In this document: positions 18,724 to 32,983 of the stretch, one piece after another
Layout of the letters: every line of letters starts with the position of its first letter
How positions within the stretch are numbered: the stretch's first letter is position 1
NCBI RefSeq assembly: GCF_000368145.1
Contig: NZ_KB849283.1
Location: 372,001 to 436,000, forward strand
Direction: 5' to 3'
Source of the DNA: Acinetobacter guillouiae CIP 63.46
Lineage (GTDB): Bacteria > Pseudomonadota > Gammaproteobacteria > Pseudomonadales > Moraxellaceae
DNA: 64,000 bases
Position numbers and translations under genes: made by a program
The notes under the pieces: generated by a model
Seen by the model: the letters and a program-made list of their open reading frames with translations, nothing else
What the model was told of the DNA's origin: nothing
Databases searched by the model: none

Positions 18724-19635
18724 TTAAGCGGATTCTTTTAAAAATAAACGGATTGCTTGGCTAAATTTCACGGGTTCTGTAATAAGCGGCGTATGCCCTG
18801 AACGTTTAAAAATAATATTTTTCGCATTGGCCAAACTGTCAGAAATTTGCATTTGACCTTCAGCAGGATAGAGTGATGACTTTTCCCCAATAAAGAATGT
18901 AGTTGGACATTCCAATTGTGAAATTGCCTGACGATAATCTTCATCATGGTTTAGATAATTATCTATATACCAAGTTAAATAATCCATTCGACGAATAGGC
19001 AATAAATGTTTTTGTAATTGTGGATGTTTAAGCGCCAAATTAAACATAAATGGGCTTAATTTATTACTGCCTTGAATTTTAATAAAATTTAACCAAATTT
19101 GAATCAGTTCAGTTCGTGGTTCAATCGGTAACTCATCAACAAAACGATAGTTTGAATATTGATGTAAAAAATCAGAGAAGTCTTTTAGCAATCTTTTAAT
19201 TTTAAAATATTTTTTCCCAAATAAACCAAATTCCCATGTTTCATCCGTTGGAATTTTAGGGGTTTGATCAATGTGTAGATAAGCTTTGAGTTTTTCAGCC
19301 AAATTGCCATATTGCATCCCATGCATGGCAGTGGTTGCTCCCATGGAATAACCCATAAGAATAAAATGATCTAAATTTAACTGGTCAATTAAGCTTTCAA
19401 GATCACGCCAATGGTTGGTAATCGCATCGATTTCTTGAGGGATCTTACAGGTTCTAGAGCCACCAAAGCCACGCCAATCTGGGATATAAAATTTATAATG
19501 TTTAATATTAGGCAGTAAAAAGGGAAGCCATTGCCAACTATGCATACCTAAACCAGACAGAACCAGTACAGGTTCACCCTGACCAATTTCACGAACAAAT
19601 AATTTTTCGCCATCTGGCATTGTATAGTGTGGCAT
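18724..19635 (-). CDS. alpha/beta-fold hydrolase
   Basis: A 303-residue cytoplasmic hydrolase. The nucleophile elbow is GYSMG, the oxyanion region is LSGLGMHSWQW near residues 26-36, and DWRGFGGS follows as in esterase/haloperoxidase relatives. The catalytic His is most likely in RSGHTPL near the C-terminus. AGGAAACTGC precedes the ATG. It lies 8 bp downstream of the padR gene on the same strand and is surely co-transcribed with it, so it should fall under PadR control. With the divergent FadH-like reductase this suggests a role in lipid or xenobiotic ester metabolism; the substrate is unknown. Confidence 0.8.
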   Translation of the reverse strand: MPHYTMPDGEKLFVREIGQGEPVLVLSGLGMHSWQWLPFLLPNIKHYKFYIPDWRGFGGSRTCKIPQEIDAITNHWRDLESLIDQLNLDHFILMGYSMGATTAMHGMQYGNLAEKLKAYLHIDQTPKIPTDETWEFGLFGKKYFKIKRLLKDFSDFLHQYSNYRFVDELPIEPRTELIQIWLNFIKIQGSNKLSPFMFNLALKHPQLQKHLLPIRRMDYLTWYIDNYLNHDEDYRQAISQLECPTTFFIGEKSSLYPAEGQMQISDSLANAKNIIFKRSGHTPLITEPVKFSQAIRLFLKESA

Positions 19636-19643
19636 GCAGTTTC

Positions 19644-20195
19644 CTATGAATTCTCTTTATTCTCAAACGCTTTAAGCTGTGGGATGACTTGGTCGAGCCA
19701 ATTGATCCAGCCCATTTCTAAGTCTATACCCAATTGTAAAATCATTTTGTGAATATATAAAGTTCGATCCAGTTGCTCGATTTGTTCAAAATCTTTGGAA
19801 AAAATCTGGCGGTATAGTTTTAAATTTTCACGATGTAATTCTAAATGACGCTCAAGTTCAGGTAAAACAGTATTTCCACCAAATTGTGCTTCTGCTCGTA
19901 AGCGAACCATAATTTCTTCACGTAGCTGGGCAGGTTGGCCTTGTTTGACCATCCAGTCAGCCAGTTCGACCCGTCCAAGTTGCTCAACTTGATAGGTTTT
20001 TTTTCGGCCATGATCAGACTGATCTTCAAGGGTGGAAATCCAGCCTTTCTTTTGCATACCGTTAAGTTCACGGTAGATTTGTTGATGCGTTGCATTCCAG
20101 AAGAATCCCATAGATCGGTCAAAGCGTCGTGCCAATTCAAAACCTGTACTTGGCTTCTCTATCAGACTGGTCAATAAAACATGGGCTAATGACAT
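19644..20195 (-). CDS. PadR-family transcriptional repressor
   Basis: A 183-residue PadR regulator: an N-terminal winged helix (LAHVLLTSLIEKPSTGFELA, then ATHQQIYRELNGMQKKGWI), a wing with GRKKTYQVEQLGR, and a C-terminal helical dimerisation domain rich in charged coiled-coil residues. PadR proteins usually repress their own and neighbouring genes and are released by small hydrophobic or phenolic ligands. Two near-identical palindromes (ATGCAAC-N2-GTTGCAT) sit between this gene and the divergent fadH-like gene, one within predicted promoter elements for both directions. It is co-transcribed with the alpha/beta hydrolase gene. The ligand cannot be told. Confidence 0.9.
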   Translation of the reverse strand: MSLAHVLLTSLIEKPSTGFELARRFDRSMGFFWNATHQQIYRELNGMQKKGWISTLEDQSDHGRKKTYQVEQLGRVELADWMVKQGQPAQLREEIMVRLRAEAQFGGNTVLPELERHLELHRENLKLYRQIFSKDFEQIEQLDRTLYIHKMILQLGIDLEMGWINWLDQVIPQLKAFENKENS

Positions 20196-20232
20196 TGTGT
20201 AATATCACATCAACAAAATGAATATAAAGTCA

Positions 20233-20252
20233 TTATGCAACATGTTGCATAA
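20233..20252. promoter_or_regulatory. PadR operator 1
   Basis: Perfect 20-bp palindrome TTATGCAACATGTTGCATAA. Its right half contains a TTGCAT that can serve as the -35 box of the rightward promoter. Read leftward it sits between a TTGATT -35-like and an overlapping CATAAT -10-like element of the padR promoter. One bound dimer could thus shut both directions. Confidence 0.75.
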
Positions 20253-20273
20253 AAATCAAATCTCGATTATAAA
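20245..20273 (+). promoter_or_regulatory. predicted sigma-70 promoter of the fadH-like gene
   Basis: TTGCAT (20245-20250), a 17-bp spacer and TATAAA (20268-20273). Transcription would begin near 20280, just before operator 2, so both palindromes are placed to repress it. Confidence 0.55.
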
Positions 20274-20283
20274 TACTCACACT

Positions 20284-20299
20284 ATGCAACTTGTTGCAT
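20284..20299. promoter_or_regulatory. PadR operator 2
   Basis: ATGCAACTTGTTGCAT, the same arms as operator 1 with a TT centre, starting 49 bp after the matching bases of operator 1. This is close to a whole number of helical turns, which would allow cooperative or looped binding. Confidence 0.7.
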
Positions 20300-20339
20300 T
20301 AAACAGATATGAAGTGTCATTTAACAGATTGATAGCTAG

Positions 20340-22388
<2,049 letters not shown>

Positions 22389-22408
22389 AAGGATTAACGC
22401 TGTTTGAA

Positions 22409-22459
22409 CTCCTTCTCTTTAAGCCATGTGTAGTGCGAAGCATGCTGCGAGAGAAGGGA
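22409..22459. repeat. degenerate REP-like inverted repeat
   Basis: CTCCTTCTCTTTAAG and GAGAGAAGGGATTT are imperfect inverted arms about 20 bp apart, resembling the CCTTCTCCC/GGGAGAAGG repeat elsewhere in the window. It may end the fadH transcript. Confidence 0.4.
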
Positions 22460-22528
22460 TTTTATGAATGATCTTTAAAAATGATGGACATAAATTCAAA
22501 GTATTTCAAATCAAAGGGATATATAAAA

Positions 22529-22939
22529 ATGAGCTATACAAATACCAAGCCTGCAATTCAAAAATGGCACAACATGCTGGAAAGTCGAGACATGAGTCTT
22601 TTAAATGAATTATTGGCAGACGATGTGGTCTTTCGTTCACCTGTGGCTTATAACCCCTATGAAGGTAAGCAAGTGGTCTTTTTCATTTTAAGCAATGTGA
22701 TTCAAATTTTTGAAAACTTTACATATCATCGAGAATTTTTTACAGAGGATGAGCAAAGTGTTGTTTTAGAATTTTCTGCCAATGTGGGTGAAAAAAAATT
22801 AAAAGGGATTGATATGATTCGTTTTAATGAACAGGGTCAAATTGTTGATTTTGAAGTGATGATTCGACCAAAAAGTGGTTTAGAAGCATTGGCTGCTCAA
22901 ATGGGGCAACGTATGGCCAGCTTTATACCTAAAACCTAA
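22529..22939 (+). CDS. SnoaL/NTF2-like small protein
   Basis: A 136-residue protein with the cone-shaped NTF2/SnoaL-like pattern: an N-terminal helix with W-H-N-M-L-E-S-R, LLADDVVFRSPVAYNPYEGK, and closing strands GIDMIRFNEQGQIVDFEVMI. Members are polyketide cyclases, isomerases or ligand-binding proteins; no catalytic residue can be assigned. The start at 22529 (MSYTNTKPAIQKW) is preferred over an upstream ATG because the first 16 codons of the longer frame are not protein-like and AAGGG lies before 22529. It sits between the fadH-like gene and the broken YheT-like hydrolase and may belong to the same lipid-related set. Confidence 0.75.
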   Translation: MSYTNTKPAIQKWHNMLESRDMSLLNELLADDVVFRSPVAYNPYEGKQVVFFILSNVIQIFENFTYHREFFTEDEQSVVLEFSANVGEKKLKGIDMIRFNEQGQIVDFEVMIRPKSGLEALAAQMGQRMASFIPKT

Positions 22940-23029
22940 TTGTGTATATACTGCAATAAATAAAATTAAGCGTGAAAAATTTCTTAATTTTTAAAATGAT
23001 GATGAGTGATAAAAGAGTTGAGGTGGAAA

Positions 23030-24112
23030 ATGTCTGTATTACATAAGTTTACTGAGATTAGCCAAGATTTATTGGATCAAGTGACAGGTGCTGAATTACC
23101 AAAGCTGTATTTTAATCAGCAAGGAAAAATGTCTGAGATTATCAAGAAACTGCCTTAACTACAGGATAAATATCGTCCTACACCATGGCTCAGCAATACC
23201 CATGCTCACCTGTTATATTTTGATTTAATTAAGAAAAAATCCATTAAGCTGGACTATGATCGAATTGATCAGCTGACCATGCAAGATGGTGGGGTCACGG
23301 CAATTGCTTGGTATGGCTACGATTTACCACAAGAAACCCCAACTATCGTGATTATGCATACGATTACAGGTACACCTGACAGTATGCGTGAATTGGTCAA
23401 AGATCTACATGAATATACAGGATGGCGTATTGCATTATGTCTACGCCGTGGGCATGCGGGCTTACCTATGCCTGTTCCACTAATGTCGATTTTTGGTTCA
23501 ACCTCTGACTTAAAAGAGCAATTGGCTTCGATTCAAAACACGTTTCCACAATCTGATCTTTATGCAGTTGGTTCTTCCGCTGGTACAGGCCTACTTGTGC
23601 GTTATCTTGGCGAACAAGGCCTAGATACACCTTTTAAAGCGGCTTTTGCCATGTGCCCTGGTTATGATACTGAGCTTGGATTTCAAAATGTCCATCCTTT
23701 CTACACCAAAGTCATGACCAAAAAATTGTTTAAGGCATTTATTAAGCCTTATGAACAAATCTGGACACCATTACATTCTGTACAAAATGTTTTACAAACG
23801 AAAACCCTACAAGAGTTTCAGACTGAATATTTTGAAATGGCTGGATTTTCAGATTATGAAAGCTATTCAAAAGCCACCAATCCAATTTATGTATTTGAAA
23901 ATGTTAAAATTCCATTAATGATTCTAAACTCAGAAGATGATCCTGTATGTTCAATCAAGAATTTAGAACCGTTTAAAGAAACCATTCAAAATATGGATAA
24001 TGTTGTGGTGGTGACAACCAAAAAGGGCAGTCATTGTGGTTTTTATGAAGGTCTTAATACCAAATCTTGGGCTTCGCGTTTAATGGCTGATTTTTTAAGA
24101 CAGTATTCATGA
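23030..24112 (+). pseudogene. YheT-like alpha/beta hydrolase split by an in-frame TAA
   Basis: An ATG at 23030, preceded by GAGGTGG, opens a frame that meets TAA at 23156-23158 (after ...IIKKLP) and then continues unbroken in the same frame to 24112. The sequence right after the stop (YRPTPWLSNTHAHLLYFDL) matches the conserved N-terminal segment of YheT/ABHD1-type hydrolases, so the stop interrupts a once-whole gene of about 360 codons. A CAA-to-TAA change would explain it. The downstream part still has the nucleophile elbow GSSAGTG, the acid in SEDDPVC and the His in GSHCGF. Restart at ATG 23279 would give 277 residues lacking about 83. Calling it inactive is an inference; an error or readthrough is possible. 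Confidence 0.8.
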
Positions 24113-24150
24113 TGATACGCACTATCAATAAATATTTATTTAAGTTAAAA

Positions 24151-24193
24151 AAAACTGACAGATCAAACTATTATCATTAGATCTGTCAGTTTT
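24151..24193. terminator. bidirectional terminator
   Basis: AAAACTGACAGATC / GATCTGTCAGTTTT form a perfect 14-bp stem with A- and T-runs at its ends. It lies between the hydrolase pseudogene and the convergent LysR gene. Confidence 0.85.
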
Positions 24194-24270
24194 AATTGTT
24201 CAACTGGGGGGATTGATCCTAAGTTGTTAGGTCAAGGTAAATATTAAAAATAAATTTTTAAAATAAAGAC

Positions 24271-25146
24271 CTATTTAAGCGCTAAATAATTCCAAACAAA
24301 ATTTATCTTTTGCGAGTAAATAATATTGCTACGAACGATATAAATATCTTGAAAGAAACTATAACCATCAAGTATTTTTAATTTATTTTCATTTATTTCT
24401 TCTTCAATCAGTAAGCGAGGCAGCCAAGCTACACCTAAGCCTTGTAAAGCCAAGGCTTTTAAGTCACTGGCATTATCTGTTTCATATAACGTTCGGTAAT
24501 TGAGTTTACTTTCTATAATTTTATCTACGCATTTTCTCAGATAAGCTTGTTTACTATAGGCTAAAAGGGGGAAGGATTGGTTAAGTTGGTATTTAGGTAA
24601 TCCATTTTTGCTTGCTGTAACTGGCACAATTTGCATATTTACAATTTTATGATAAGTAAAAAGTGTGAGATCCAATTGTTGTAAAGTGAGTTGATCACAA
24701 TAACAAATGAGAAAATCACAAGAACCTTCTTTTAATAAATGTATGCCTTGTTGCAGATTTGCAGCAATAATTTCCAACTTTAGATCATTATAGTCTGAGT
24801 ATAGTTTTTGAATAAATTTGGGAAAAAACTGTGTGATGAGTGAGTGTGATACTGCAAATTTAATTGAGAGTTCATTATCCTTAATATTTTTTTCTAAATA
24901 CTTTATTGTTGTATCCATTTGGTTCTGAATATTTTTTGCTGTTGAAAGCAAGACTTGACCAGCATCTGTAAAATCAATGTTTTTACTATAACGCTTTAAA
25001 ATTTGAAACCCTAACGACTCTTCAATATTTTGTATTCTACGTGTAAAAGCCGATTGAGTGACATGACGTATAGCTGCTGCTTTAGAAATGGATTTTTCTT
25101 GGTCTAATGCAAGAAGATCCTCTATCCACCGAATTTCAAGCGTCAT
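24271..25146 (-). CDS. LysR-family regulator (HypT/YjiE-like)
   Basis: A 291-residue LysR-type regulator. The winged helix is LEIRWIEDLLALDQEKSISK with the recognition part THVTQSAFTRRIQ-like (residues about 20-42), followed by the periplasmic-binding-like effector domain. The N-terminal wording resembles the HypT/YjiE group more than classic CbbR/BenM types. The ATG at 25146 is preferred over a TTG two codons upstream. It is divergent from aspA with a 145-bp gap, the normal geometry for a LysR regulator and its target, so it may control aspartate breakdown. Several Cys residues in the effector domain (CDFLICYCDQ) could be redox-sensitive, but that is speculation. Confidence 0.8.
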   Translation of the reverse strand: MTLEIRWIEDLLALDQEKSISKAAAIRHVTQSAFTRRIQNIEESLGFQILKRYSKNIDFTDAGQVLLSTAKNIQNQMDTTIKYLEKNIKDNELSIKFAVSHSLITQFFPKFIQKLYSDYNDLKLEIIAANLQQGIHLLKEGSCDFLICYCDQLTLQQLDLTLFTYHKIVNMQIVPVTASKNGLPKYQLNQSFPLLAYSKQAYLRKCVDKIIESKLNYRTLYETDNASDLKALALQGLGVAWLPRLLIEEEINENKLKILDGYSFFQDIYIVRSNIIYSQKINFVWNYLALK

Positions 25147-25291
25147 GTTCAATCACCAATAAATATTTAACTCAAGCAAAGTATAACAAGTGATATGCAA
25201 AAAATGCATACAGATATATTTTTTTACATTGGTCAAGTTTAGATTGTTTCACCTAAGATGAATTGATTATCTTCGTAGAGTTACATTGCAA

Positions 25292-26710
25292 ATGAACATT
25301 GAAATTAAAACGAGAACTGAGAAAGATTTATTGGGAATGAAAGAAGTCCCATTTCATTGCTATTACGGTGTACAAACATTAAGAGCGGTTGAGAACTTTA
25401 ACCTAAGTGCGCATAAATTAAGTCATTTTCCTATTTTTATTCAAGCGCTTGCTATGGTGAAGTCTGCTTGTGTAGAGGCTAATTTTAAATTAAATAAAAT
25501 TGAAGAAAATAAATATAAAGCGATTCGGCATTCATGTCAGCAATTAATAAATGGTTCATACCATAATCAATTCCCTATTGATATGATTCAGGGTGGGGCA
25601 GGAACTTCTACAAATATGAATGCAAATGAAGTTATTGCAAACATTGGATTAGAGTTTCTTGGTCATGCAAAAGGCGAATATCAATATCTACATCCCAATA
25701 ACGATGTAAATATGTCTCAATCGACCAATGATGTATACCCAAGTGCAATAAAAATAGGTCTATTATTTGCATTGGATCATCTCAACGTACCGTTTCAAAA
25801 ACTAATTGAAAGCCTAGGTCGCAAAGCTGAAGAGTTCTCTGATATCTTGAAAATGGGACGTACTCAGTTACAAGATGCGGTACCGATGACATTAGGGCAA
25901 GAATTTAGTGCTTTTGCGCATACCTTACAAAATGATTTGCAAAAGTTAAATCATATTATGCCAGATTCACTTAGTGTGATTAATTTAGGTGGGACTGCAA
26001 TCGGTACGGGGATTAATACCGAGGTTGAGTATCGCTTAAATGCGATTCAAGCTTTATCAGAAATCACCGGTAAAAACATTTCAAGCTCGCCTGATTTGAT
26101 TGAAGCGACTACAGATATGGGTGACTTTGTACTTTTATCAAGTTTACTCAAACGTACTGCAACAAAGTTGTCTAAAATCTCTAATGATTTACGTTTGTTA
26201 TCGAGTGGGCCGCGTACTGGTATAGGTGAGATACAATTGGAACCACGTCAGCCTGGTAGTTCAATCATGCCAGGAAAAGTAAATCCAGTAATTCCTGAAG
26301 CGATGAATTTGGCGTGCTATCAAATTATTGCAAATGATTTAGCAATTACTTTGGCTGCAGAAGGTGGTCAACTACAATTAAATGCGTTTGAACCATTAAT
26401 TGCGCTTAAACTATTTGAATCTATTGAGTTATTAGGCAAAGCGATGCAAATGCTGAATGAAAAATGCATTCAAAATATTCGTGCCAATGCGGCGCATTGT
26501 CAGCATTTAGTGGATAACTCAATTGGTATCATTACCGTGCTAAACCCATATTTAGGTTATGAAACCACTACACGAATTGCAAAGATGGCAAATGAATCGG
26601 GTGAGAGTGTTTTGGCTTTGATCAAAGCTGAGGGATTACTTTCAGATGAAATTTTAGCAGATGTACTTGCTGTTCATAATATGGTTCAGCCAAAACAACA
26701 TGCGGCTTAG
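25292..26710 (+). CDS. aspA: aspartate ammonia-lyase
   Basis: A protein of about 472 residues of the fumarase/aspartase superfamily, which converts L-aspartate to fumarate and ammonia. Substrate-binding GAGTSTNMNANEVIAN and MSQSTNDVYPSA, GRTQLQDAVPMTLGQ, and the flexible signature loop GSSIMPGKVNPV are all present and intact. Length matches AspA (about 470-480) rather than fumarase alone. The ATG at 25292 is chosen over a TTG two codons earlier. It is divergent from a LysR regulator that probably controls it. The gene supplies fumarate to the TCA cycle when amino acids are used as carbon source. Confidence 0.9.
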   Translation: MNIEIKTRTEKDLLGMKEVPFHCYYGVQTLRAVENFNLSAHKLSHFPIFIQALAMVKSACVEANFKLNKIEENKYKAIRHSCQQLINGSYHNQFPIDMIQGGAGTSTNMNANEVIANIGLEFLGHAKGEYQYLHPNNDVNMSQSTNDVYPSAIKIGLLFALDHLNVPFQKLIESLGRKAEEFSDILKMGRTQLQDAVPMTLGQEFSAFAHTLQNDLQKLNHIMPDSLSVINLGGTAIGTGINTEVEYRLNAIQALSEITGKNISSSPDLIEATTDMGDFVLLSSLLKRTATKLSKISNDLRLLSSGPRTGIGEIQLEPRQPGSSIMPGKVNPVIPEAMNLACYQIIANDLAITLAAEGGQLQLNAFEPLIALKLFESIELLGKAMQMLNEKCIQNIRANAAHCQHLVDNSIGIITVLNPYLGYETTTRIAKMANESGESVLALIKAEGLLSDEILADVLAVHNMVQPKQHAA

Positions 26711-26808
26711 TTTTTAAAAGCTAAAGGTACAATTAAACTCATTCATGACTTATTATAAGAAATTAAGTTTCATATGGCATATGCAACTTAATACTTATGT
26801 AGAGTTAT

Positions 26809-26840
26809 AAAAAAAGGGAAATTATAATTTCCCTTTTTTT
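26809..26840. terminator. bidirectional terminator
   Basis: A perfect 32-bp palindrome: seven A, GGGAAATT, AATTTCCC and seven T. It ends aspA and the convergent lipoprotein gene. Confidence 0.9.
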
Positions 26841-26854
26841 AGCGATGCAAAATC

Positions 26855-27319
26855 TTAGTTTTTCAAAGCTGGTGTAGCAGCAGCGATGGCAGCGGCAACA
26901 GCATCATCTTCAGATTGTGCTGAGCCAGAGCTTGCTTTTGGTGCTGGTGTTTTGGTTTGTGCAGTTTCAGTTTTTACTGACTCTGCTTTTGCAGGCTTCG
27001 CCTCAGTTGCAGCAGGTTTACTTTCCGCTTGTGCACTTGGCATAGTTGCATGGGCTTCATGCGTTGGCTCGCGTCGAATTTCTGTGGTTGTATTTGCTGT
27101 TTCTGTGCGTTCAACTTCTACATGTGCCGGAATTTCGACTTGTTGTGCATTATTCTGTTCAACGCTTGGTAAGCTTTCAAACTGTGTCGGTTCAGAAGTC
27201 GCAGGTTGAGCAGTTTCAACTTTCTCTTGCTCAGCTTCTTTAGGCTCTTCTTTTTTTACACAAGCAGATACCAAAAGCGCTGTCGCAATTGCACCACAAA
27301 TTAAAAATTTCTTATTCAT
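26855..27319 (-). CDS. Ala/Glu/Thr-rich lipoprotein, function unknown
   Basis: A 154-residue predicted lipoprotein with signal peptide MNKKFLICGAIATALLVSAC and lipobox LVSAC, so Cys20 becomes lipidated. The rest is a low-complexity, probably disordered chain rich in Ala, Glu, Lys, Pro and Thr with repeated K-A-E/T-E-T-A-type words, ending in DDAVAAAIAAATPALKN. The composition suggests an extended spacer reaching across the periplasm or peptidoglycan. No catalytic domain is visible. It is divergent from pyrG. Confidence 0.75.
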   Translation of the reverse strand: MNKKFLICGAIATALLVSACVKKEEPKEAEQEKVETAQPATSEPTQFESLPSVEQNNAQQVEIPAHVEVERTETANTTTEIRREPTHEAHATMPSAQAESKPAATEAKPAKAESVKTETAQTKTPAPKASSGSAQSEDDAVAAAIAAATPALKN

Positions 27320-27464
27320 AATGACTCAAAACAAAAGGTATTAAAGAGATGTTACTTAGTATAACAGCAAAATGATATTTAAAAATCACCTTATCAAGTG
27401 CTAATTTTTTATTGGAAATGCTGATAGAATAGCCAATTGTTTATTGTTCTATGAATTGATGTGA

Positions 27465-29189
<1,725 letters not shown>

Positions 29190-29219
29190 GTATGTAAGAA
29201 CTTAAACTAGGAAGTTTAA

Positions 29220-30077
<858 letters not shown>

Positions 30078-30104
30078 TGCGCTTAGAAAGCATCTTATTT
30101 TTAA

Positions 30105-31412
<1,308 letters not shown>

Positions 31413-31433
31413 TATCTTTTATTGATTTAAATT

Positions 31434-31476
31434 AAAAAAAGCCATTCTTTTATTTGATATAGGGAATGGCTTTTTT
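31434..31476 (+). terminator. Rho-independent terminator of eno
   Basis: AAAAAAGCCATTC and GAATGGCTTTTTT pair around a 16-nt loop, ending in a run of T. Confidence 0.85.
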
Positions 31477-31815
31477 ATACGCTAAAAAATAATCATGAAT
31501 AGTATGTTTTAAGTGAAATTTAATATTATGTAATTGATTGATAATAAAATTTAAGGTAAGAATTTAATTAACTTAGTTTATTGAAAAAGAAAATTTATAA
31601 TAAATAATATCGCGATATGTGAGTTTTTAGCATAAAGATAATTTTTAGATTTTTAATTACAAAGTAGATTATTGATCACCCACTTATTTTTTATAAAGAA
31701 AGAAAAGTTATTTTGTTCTAGTTTTGCAGTTTTCGCATAGTTTAGTGTTCTTCATACAAAATATTTGATGTATATTAGCATCTTAATTTAATGCTGTTAC
31801 TCAAGACGCAAATCC
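31477..31815. other. AT-rich intergenic region before ftsB
   Basis: About 340 bases, strongly AT-rich, with no plausible gene. A short self-complementary ATCGCGAT lies near 31610. The ftsB promoter must be here but no convincing -35/-10 pair stands out. Confidence 0.5.
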
Positions 31816-32202
31816 ATGTTAGAAGTCTTTAAAACAACTTCAAGTAAAGTGATTGCAGTACTCGCGATTTTAATCGTTGTGGTATTACAATATCGCTTTT
31901 GGTTCGGTGAGGGTGGTCATTTCCCTCATCAAGCTTTACTACAGCAAATTGAACAGCAAGCTGAAGTCAATGCTGAGTTAAAAGAACGCAACCGAATTCT
32001 TGCTGCCGAAGTGTATGATCTAAAAAATGGTGCTGAAGCCATAGAAGAACATGCACGTTTAGACCTCGGTCTAGTTAAGCCACATGAAACTTTTGTACAG
32101 ATGAGTACAATTAGTACCCATTACAAACCTATTTATACCGATCCAAGTGTAGATTTAAGAACCAATGAAGATGACAACGAACCTGCGCCAGAACAACCGT
32201 AA
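31816..32202 (+). CDS. ftsB: cell division protein FtsB
   Basis: A 128-residue bitopic membrane protein: a short cytoplasmic N-terminus, one helix (VIAVLAILIVVVLQYRFWFG, residues 12-31), and a periplasmic coiled coil (LLQQIEQQAEVNAELKERNR), then EAIEEHARLDLGLVKPHETF typical of FtsB/DivIC. FtsB works with FtsL and FtsQ in the divisome to activate septal wall synthesis. The C-terminal tail of about 25 acidic residues is longer than in E. coli. It overlaps ispD by 38 bp, and the ftsB-ispD pairing is common in gamma-proteobacteria. Confidence 0.92.
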   Translation: MLEVFKTTSSKVIAVLAILIVVVLQYRFWFGEGGHFPHQALLQQIEQQAEVNAELKERNRILAAEVYDLKNGAEAIEEHARLDLGLVKPHETFVQMSTISTHYKPIYTDPSVDLRTNEDDNEPAPEQP

Positions 32203-32884
32203 AATTTGGGCAATTGTTCCTGCGGCTGGCTCAGGTCGTCGTTTTTCAAAAACCGAACTTAAACAATACCAAGTCATCCAAAATCAAACAGTGTTAGCGC
32301 ATACCATAGCGCGTCTAAACGATTTACCGCTTGCGGGTTATGTACTCGCTGTTGGTGAGCAAGACCATTATGCGCAAACATTGCCATTAAAAAATAAACA
32401 TTTGAGCCATTTTTGTTTGGGTGGTGCAGAACGTGTTGATTCGGTTTTAAATGCGTTGCGTTATTTAGAACAATTTGCGCAAGCCGATGATTTGGTCTTT
32501 GTACATGATGCTGCGCGTCCTTGTGTGACACAGCAATGTCTTGAAAACTTAGTCGATACCGCAATAAACCTGAACAGCAGTGCAATTCTTGCAATTCCTG
32601 TAAGAGATACTTTGAAGTGTGTTGAAAATCAGCAGGATATCAATAAAACAGTAAGTCGTGATCAATTGTGGCAAGCACAGACACCACAAATTTCTACCTT
32701 TTCAAAGCTTAAAACTGCAATCGAAGCAGCTTTAGCGAATAATATTGTCATTACAGACGAGGCGAGTGCATTGGAATATATCAATGAACCTGTCAAAGTG
32801 GTCATGGGGCGTTCTGATAATATTAAAATTACTTATCCAGATGATTTGGAGTTGGCCAAGTTAATTTTGCAATCGCAGCAATAA
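32165..32884 (+). CDS. ispD: 2-C-methyl-D-erythritol 4-phosphate cytidylyltransferase
   Basis: A 239-residue enzyme of the MEP isoprenoid pathway, coupling MEP with CTP. The nucleotide-binding VPAAGSGRRF loop, Lys in ELKQYQ, HDAARPCV, SRDQLWQAQTPQ and TDEASALE are all in place. Starts at ATG 32165 or 32171 are both inside the end of ftsB; the 32171 start is equally plausible. The long overlap implies translational coupling with ftsB. IspF, the usual neighbour, is not in this window. Confidence 0.93.
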   Translation: MKMTTNLRQNNRKIWAIVPAAGSGRRFSKTELKQYQVIQNQTVLAHTIARLNDLPLAGYVLAVGEQDHYAQTLPLKNKHLSHFCLGGAERVDSVLNALRYLEQFAQADDLVFVHDAARPCVTQQCLENLVDTAINLNSSAILAIPVRDTLKCVENQQDINKTVSRDQLWQAQTPQISTFSKLKTAIEAALANNIVITDEASALEYINEPVKVVMGRSDNIKITYPDDLELAKLILQSQQ

Positions 32885-32983
32885 AACTACGAAAATAAAA
32901 ATAATTATGCATTGATTGATTTTCTCAACCGCTATTTATCTCTATAATTTGACCAGATTAAACTAGGTTTAAGATTTGTATTC

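Noticed and set aside
26886-27209. 107-codon plus-strand frame over the lipoprotein gene
   Set aside because: Ala/Ser/Cys-rich mirror of a low-complexity coding region on the other strand; no ribosome site.
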